NCBI RefSeq assembly: GCF_900163865.1
Contig: NZ_FUKU01000067.1
Coordinates: 62,001-126,000, forward strand
Direction: 5' to 3'
Source: Sphingobacterium sp. JB170
Lineage (GTDB): Bacteria > Bacteroidota > Bacteroidia > Sphingobacteriales > Sphingobacteriaceae
Length of the DNA stretch: 64,000 nt
The notes beneath the pieces were generated by a model, which saw only the letters and a program-made list of their open reading frames with translations, did not search any database and had not been told where the DNA came from. Positions 62,880 through 64,000 of the stretch are shown piece after piece. A program made the translations under genes and the position numbers. How positions within the stretch are numbered: the first letter of the stretch is position 1; the number at the start of each line of letters is the position of its first letter.

Positions 62880-63046
62880 ATTTATCACATAGCAAAGAAT
62901 ATAGATATACCAAAAACAAAACAGGTAACTACAACACATTCATCCGCTTTCTATCTATAATTAAGGCTTATTTAAATGCATTTATATTGAATATTGTTGT
63001 GAATGTTTTTCAATATTTATATATTTAGCCTTCTATTCATAGAATT

Positions 63047-63448
63047 ATGCTTACGAAAATTATCACCGTTGATCAGCAAAACATTGGAACTGTAAAGTTT
63101 CACGCTTATATTGTTGTTATGCCAAATGATGAAATAGGTTTTGCAATTTATCTAAATGACTTCAGTGGACCGCTTATATTATTCGTCCAGGAGGAAGCAA
63201 ATCGAGTAAATTTCAGGGTAGACGACGATCAGTTTTATTGGATCGTAAAAAATAGCAAATTTAAGAAAGCGGACCGCCAACAATTTTACGATGAATTTGA
63301 AGTATTCATGCGCAACATGGAATATCGCGCTAAAGTTTACCTATTCCAAGACAATACAATAAACTATATATCCGCCTCGCGCGAGATCATCCGTTATAAA
63401 AATGAATATATCGACGGACAGCTAAAAGCATCTTGCGCAAATGAATAA
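63047..63448 (+). CDS. Hypothetical protein inside the thi cluster
   Basis: A 133-residue soluble protein with no recognised domain. It opens MLTKIITVDQQNIGTVKFHA; beta-strand rich N-terminus, then a helical QQFYDEFEVFMRNMEYRAKV. It is 167 bp after thiH in an AT-rich gap and 28 bp before thiD, so it may have its own promoter but share the thiD transcript. A link with thiamine is only positional. Confidence 0.55.
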   Translation: MLTKIITVDQQNIGTVKFHAYIVVMPNDEIGFAIYLNDFSGPLILFVQEEANRVNFRVDDDQFYWIVKNSKFKKADRQQFYDEFEVFMRNMEYRAKVYLFQDNTINYISASREIIRYKNEYIDGQLKASCANE

Positions 63449-63476
63449 TGCAAGAATCATCAAGATATCGACACAA

Positions 63477-64000
63477 ATGAAAATTCTAAGGCCTCAAAAA
63501 ATTCCGACAGTATTGTCAATCGGGGGATTTGACAACATCGGTGGAGCCGGCATTCAAGCGGACCTTAAAACGACCTCGGAACTGGGTTGCCATGGAATGA
63601 ATGTCCTCACTGCCCTTCCGATTCAAAACAGCCTCGCCGTACGTTCTATCTATCCGATTTCCTCCTCATTAGTAAAAATGCAGCTAGATACCGTATTAGA
63701 AGACATCTATCCGGATGTCATAAAAATTGGCATGCTCCACTCGGTGGCGAATATCAAAGTCGTCGCCGAAGTATTAAAAGACTATTCGGGTGATATTGTA
63801 ATCGATCCGGTGTTAAAAAGCACGAGTGGCACAAAACTTTACCGCGGCAATTTTAAAGCAGCATTGCGCGACAGATTATTCCCATTAGCGAGCCTAATTA
63901 CACCAAATATCCCTGAAGTATACGATTTAATCGGGCAGACAGTAAGTGATGCTGAGTCAATGTATGAAGCGGGTATCGAGCTCTTAAGATCAGGTGCCGG
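63477..64000 (+). CDS. thiD: Hydroxymethylpyrimidine(-phosphate) kinase ThiD, cut by window end
   Basis: The first 174 codons of a ribokinase-fold HMP kinase, running off the window. SIGGFDNIGGAGIQADLKTT is the diagnostic start (usually SIAGSDxGGGAGIQADLKT), followed by GCHGMNVLTALPIQNS, VIKIGMLHSVANI, VIDPVLKSTSGTKL and LITPNIPEVYDL. It phosphorylates HMP and HMP-P for ThiE. The two glycines of the usual SxGGG loop appear as DNIGGAG, a small change. Confidence 0.9.
   Translation, partial: MKILRPQKIPTVLSIGGFDNIGGAGIQADLKTTSELGCHGMNVLTALPIQNSLAVRSIYPISSSLVKMQLDTVLEDIYPDVIKIGMLHSVANIKVVAEVLKDYSGDIVIDPVLKSTSGTKLYRGNFKAALRDRLFPLASLITPNIPEVYDLIGQTVSDAESMYEAGIELLRSGA

Noticed and set aside
1..64000. 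CRISPR array or rRNA operon
   Set aside because: No regularly spaced repeats and no rRNA sequence found.

Overview
The window is chromosomal DNA from a member of the Bacteroidetes, most probably the Sphingobacteriaceae (Sphingobacterium, Olivibacter or a relative). The evidence is a SusC/SusD pair, promoters of the Bacteroidetes type (TTTG, about 20 bp, TAnnTTTG), a Y_Y_Y propeller regulator with a LuxR-type helix-turn-helix, many lipoproteins and TonB receptors, and DUF4407/DUF4342 genes. The family is inferred from gene content; no 16S gene is present.

Layout. 1-2.1 kb: XerD-like recombinase and an OmpA-type lipoprotein. 2.1-4.2 kb: a decay zone with an intact AlkD-like repair gene between two broken genes. 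4.2-9.0 kb: NhaA, tRNA-Arg(CCG), and a three-gene outer-membrane uptake cassette (small Cys/His protein, TonB receptor, His-rich lipoprotein) behind a near-perfect promoter. 9.2-13.8 kb: an exported EEP phosphodiesterase, diverging from an overlapping glycosyltransferase / flippase-like membrane protein / glycosyltransferase operon. 14.0-14.7 kb: tRNA-Arg(TCT) and tRNA-Ser(TGA).

14.7-23.2 kb is a degraded, AT-richer integrated element abutting tRNA-Ser. It holds a frameshifted large serine recombinase whose reading frame runs into the tRNA gene, a small partner ORF, a sigma factor plus YciI pair, a relaxase C-terminal remnant, AraC and Crp regulators, small membrane proteins, an NAD(P)-binding protein, a broken histidine kinase and a probable IS66 transposase tail. 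No far attachment site was found.

25.3-37.1 kb is a polysaccharide utilisation locus: propeller/LuxR regulator, SusC, SusD, a glucoamylase-like lipoprotein (GH144 type) and a GH3 beta-glucosidase. The enzyme pair points to beta-1,2-glucan as substrate. A 15-bp inverted repeat lies in the intergenic region ahead of susC.

37.2-53.3 kb: two tandem YceI proteins, pirin, an aldo/keto reductase - FKBP - glycosyltransferase operon, a BtuB-like TonB receptor, an uncharacterised triad (unknown, DUF4407, DUF4342), a flavin reductase, a compact trio (N-formylglutamate amidohydrolase, QEGLA/DUF1704 metalloprotein, glutathione-synthase-like ATP-grasp), DoxX, an orphan barstar, a Tat-exported dienelactone hydrolase and a thioredoxin-like protein.

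53.4-56.6 kb: glycerol-3-phosphate dehydrogenase overlapping a HAD-GT20 fusion that looks like glucosylglycerol-phosphate synthase/phosphatase, probably a compatible-solute operon. 57.5-64.0 kb: a TPP riboswitch followed by thiS, thiC, two thiE-like genes, thiG, thiH, an unknown gene and thiD, which is cut by the window edge. The riboswitch leader contains visible alternative pairings that could mask or free the thiS ribosome-binding site.
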